From a virus, in IMG/VR virus record IMGVR_UViG_3300032116_010476, positions 1-64,000 of that record: 64,000 nucleotides of DNA. One strand, given 5' to 3'. The translations under genes and the position numbers were made by a program. Positions 61,743-64,000 of this stretch are shown here, piece after piece (positions within the stretch are counted from its first letter, which is position 1; each line of letters begins with the position of its first letter). The notes beneath the pieces are model-generated. The model was not told the origin of the DNA. It made no database searches and saw nothing but the letters and a program-made list of their open reading frames with translations.

Positions 61743-61913
61743 TTAACTCTGTTTTTCAGGAGCGATAACTGACCACACACTGCCGATAAGAGCGAGTGCT
61801 GCGCCTATAATTGTTTCAGCTCCGTTGAGGTCTAACTTTCCGCTGGCTACTAAAAAGCCTGCACCGAAAGTTAGAACGTGTCTTATTATTCCTAGTATTT
61901 GAGTTTTGTTCAT
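61743..61913 (-). CDS. holin-like small membrane protein, 56 aa
   Basis: ATG 61913 to TAA 61745-61743. A helix with ILGIIRHVLTFGAGFLVASGKL is followed by a second IIGAALALIGSVWSVIAPEK, with a basic N-terminal stretch between. This is the two-helix pattern of Pam3-gp28-type holins. It is too short to be flagged by length filters. A possible lysis or pore function is inferred; no endolysin is seen nearby. Confidence 0.7.
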   Translation of the reverse strand: MNKTQILGIIRHVLTFGAGFLVASGKLDLNGAETIIGAALALIGSVWSVIAPEKQS

Positions 61914-61929
61914 TATTTTTTGTGTTAAA

Positions 61930-61957
61930 AAAACCCCGCTTTTTAGGGCGGGGTTTT
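61930..61957 (-). terminator. terminator after tail sheath gene
   Basis: Minus-strand AAAACCCCGC-loop-GCGGGGTTTT followed by T-run. It sits 19 bp beyond the sheath stop and nearly repeats the stem of the next terminator at 61705. Confidence 0.85.
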
Positions 61958-61975
61958 GAATTATTTTCAGTTCAA

Positions 61976-64000
61976 TTAAGCACCGAAACTTGCACCAGTT
62001 GGCAAGATGTTGAAGTCAAGAACGATGAATTCAGCAGTCTTGGTTGGTTGTAGGAAGATTTGTCCGTAGAGGATGTTTCTATCGATCAAATCAGGTGTGT
62101 TGTTGGTTTCGTCCATCTTAACTTGGAAGGCGTACAAACCACTACGTGATTGTACTTGTTCCAAATATGGATTAACGATACTCAAGAAACGATTACGTGT
62201 ATTTGCCACGTTCTGTTCGAATACCAAGAAACGTGAACTTGAAGCAATGAACTTCTTCAAGTTGATCATCAAACGACGAACGTTGATACGATCCAATGCG
62301 CTTGGTGCGATTTGAAGAGTCTTTTGACCCCATACACAGATACCCTGACCGGGGAATGCTGCGATTGGGTTAACACGACCTTCATAGAGTGTATCACGTT
62401 CACCGTGTGTCAAACGATCCAACACTTGAACAGCTTGAGTGATACCACCACGGTTCAAACCGGCTGGAGCAAACCATTCAGCAGATGCCTTATCGTTTGC
62501 TGCGTAGATAGCAGGTAGAACAACAGATGGAGGTACACTAATAATCTTGTTCAAGTTGGTGTCAAGAATCTTGACCCATGGATAGTAAGTAGCAGCGTAA
62601 CTGCTATCGATTGTGGCAGCAACGTTAATTGCGGCATCAATCAATCCAGTGCTTTGATTGCTCTTAGGAAACACCACGTTATCCATGATGTAGAAACAAT
62701 CACCACGTGCTTCACACATATCGATTACCAACTGAGCCACATAACTGTGGTGTTGGTAGAAGATACCCGGAGTAGCGATCAAGTTAATATCGAACTCATC
62801 AGCGTTACCCAATGCACCGACACACTGTCTGTAAGCAACACTGCCTGGGCTTGTAATGTTGGTACAATTCAAACCTTGTGTATTGCCTGGGATGATATCA
62901 GATCCAACATTAATTGGAATTGCTGGTGATTGACCATCAAATCCGCCTTGGAAACCAAAGACGAACTTACGCATCTTCACACGTGTTGATTCGTATGCAG
63001 CGTCATAAGTTGATGGAACACCACCGCTATCGTTTTGAACGTCTGGTTGTTTAGAACCAGTTGGATTGTATGTATCACCAGTTTCAAGATCGAATACAAC
63101 GTTATTGCCGATTGAAGTGAAACCTTCGTAAGCAGGCAATGGAGCGAAGTATTGAAGATTGTCGTTATGTACGCTATATACACCAACTGATGATGTAGGA
63201 TACAAGGCCAACAAATCGTCTGATGCACCAACTGGTGGCTCACCAAACACGATACCTGATGGATACTTACCCGGAGCAGATGAATATGTTGAAGCGCGGG
63301 TAAACTGTACTGGTGGCAAGAATCCACCAACGTTACCTCCGAGTGGTGTAGCAAGAGCATCAAATCCATAAGGAATTGCTGCTTCTGGATACACATTCTC
63401 GGTCATCTCAACACGAATATACTTACTCAAGTTAGCATAAGTACCAAACTCAATAATCTTACCAGAGTAAGCAATATAGTTGTAACGATCACCAATACGG
63501 CGAGCGATAAAGTTACTGCTATCTGGATCAAGATTCAAGTTTTGGAAACGTTCCAAGTACTTAGGATTCTTATCAGTGTCACTGAACTTACGTACACTCA
63601 ATGTGAATGAACCATAGTCACTACCAGCAACAGTACCAGCGAGTTTTACGTCACTGATTTCAACCTTGTAGGAAGTGTTTGTATTGGTTCCGTCAGCAAG
63701 TGTGTGTAGACGGAAGAGTGGGAAACGTTGTGGACGAGCAGTCACATCAGCTGTGCCAGTGAATGGTGCAACTTGTTGTGAGTTAACCCATGGAGTGGTT
63801 GCCCACTTCAAACTGAAGTCACTGTCACCAGTTGTTGGTGAGTAACCAAAGTCGTCAGTAAGCTTCAATGGATTACCAGTGAATTGAACCTTATTTTCAC
63901 CACCAGTTGGTGTATAAGGAGCTTCACTTCCTACAATCTTCCAACCATCGGAAGGATCGGTTGACTCTTCAGAAATACGAGCGATGGTATCCTTGAAGAT
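61976..64000 (-). CDS. 18: tail sheath protein (gp18-like), 5' end cut by window edge
   Basis: The frame is open to the right edge (674 residues seen), so the TTG at 63868 is only internal. Typical parts are the central SYVAQLVIDMCEARGDCFYIMD and the C-terminus with QGICVWGQKTLQ, LMINLKKFIASSSRFLVFEQN and RSGLYAFQVKMDETNN. These are conserved in sheath proteins, where the last third forms the attachment core. It forms the contractile outer tail around the tube protein encoded at 59507. It is followed by a strong terminator. Confidence 0.93.
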   Translation of the reverse strand: MFKDTIARISEESTDPSDGWKIVGSEAPYTPTGGENKVQFTGNPLKLTDDFGYSPTTGDSDFSLKWATTPWVNSQQVAPFTGTADVTARPQRFPLFRLHTLADGTNTNTSYKVEISDVKLAGTVAGSDYGSFTLSVRKFSDTDKNPKYLERFQNLNLDPDSSNFIARRIGDRYNYIAYSGKIIEFGTYANLSKYIRVEMTENVYPEAAIPYGFDALATPLGGNVGGFLPPVQFTRASTYSSAPGKYPSGIVFGEPPVGASDDLLALYPTSSVGVYSVHNDNLQYFAPLPAYEGFTSIGNNVVFDLETGDTYNPTGSKQPDVQNDSGGVPSTYDAAYESTRVKMRKFVFGFQGGFDGQSPAIPINVGSDIIPGNTQGLNCTNITSPGSVAYRQCVGALGNADEFDINLIATPGIFYQHHSYVAQLVIDMCEARGDCFYIMDNVVFPKSNQSTGLIDAAINVAATIDSSYAATYYPWVKILDTNLNKIISVPPSVVLPAIYAANDKASAEWFAPAGLNRGGITQAVQVLDRLTHGERDTLYEGRVNPIAAFPGQGICVWGQKTLQIAPSALDRINVRRLMINLKKFIASSSRFLVFEQNVANTRNRFLSIVNPYLEQVQSRSGLYAFQVKMDETNNTPDLIDRNILYGQIFLQPTKTAEFIVLDFNILPTGASFGA

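Noticed and set aside
1-64000. tRNA genes, CRISPR arrays, insertion sequences, integrase or attachment sites
   Set aside because: None seen. Intergenic spaces are too short for tRNAs, there are no regularly spaced repeats, and no transposase or integrase motifs.

Overview
The window is a 64 kb piece of an AT-rich, tightly packed genome of a large T4-like tailed phage with a contractile tail. The assignment rests on a T4-type replisome (family B DNA polymerase, gp62-like clamp-loader subunit, DnaB/gp41-type helicase, RecA/UvsX recombinase, gp32-like ssDNA-binding protein, FEN/RNase H nuclease), class I ribonucleotide reductase, and T4-type tail genes (sheath, tube, gp26-like hub protein, tape measure, gp53-like LysM wedge protein). 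Genes overlap by 1-8 nt or are separated by a few bases; no stretch above 300 bp lacks a gene. The host cannot be named from this sequence. TTGACA/N16-17/TATAAT-like promoters and a FecR-like exported protein suggest a Gram-negative bacterium.

Layout. 1-5390 (minus): a gene cut by the left edge that reads as a RuBisCO-like protein, a 34-codon HAD-phosphatase stub, a glycosyltransferase-like gene, DNA polymerase, a small unknown gene and an exported FecR-like protein. 5424-22606 (plus): a PD-(D/E)XK nuclease, a ribbon-helix-helix regulator behind a palindrome, then a translationally coupled run of about 17 genes. That run is nearly all glycosyltransferases and FkbM-type methyltransferases, with a dUTPase and a UDP-galactopyranose mutase embedded. 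It includes a GT11-type alpha-1,2-fucosyltransferase next but one to a GT6 (ABO-type) transferase. 22607-26545 (minus): a dTDP-sugar module (RmlB, sugar C-methyltransferase, RmlD-like reductase, RmlA). 26542-34299 (minus): dNMP kinase, clamp loader, small basic proteins, UV endonuclease, two related small structural-type proteins, a DUF4338/DruA-like protein and a zincin/vWA protein. 34347-44779 (minus): MoxR ATPase, exported His/Pro-rich protein, ribonucleotide reductase, helicase, nuclease, recombinase and SSB. 44892-64000 (minus): virion and baseplate genes, with an unexpected short family A DNA polymerase-like gene, a holin-like gene, and the tail sheath cut by the right edge.

How it works together. 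The early/middle genes supply nucleotides and replicate DNA. The sugar block makes activated deoxy- and furanose sugars (dTDP-6-deoxyhexose, UDP-Galf) and transfers them. The target could be the host surface, the virion or the DNA; the sequence does not say which. The most unusual items are the RuBisCO-like gene, the GT11+GT6 pair, the GT4 gene split by an in-frame stop, the start-less second tail-chaperone ORF upstream of the tape measure, and the pol A-like protein.
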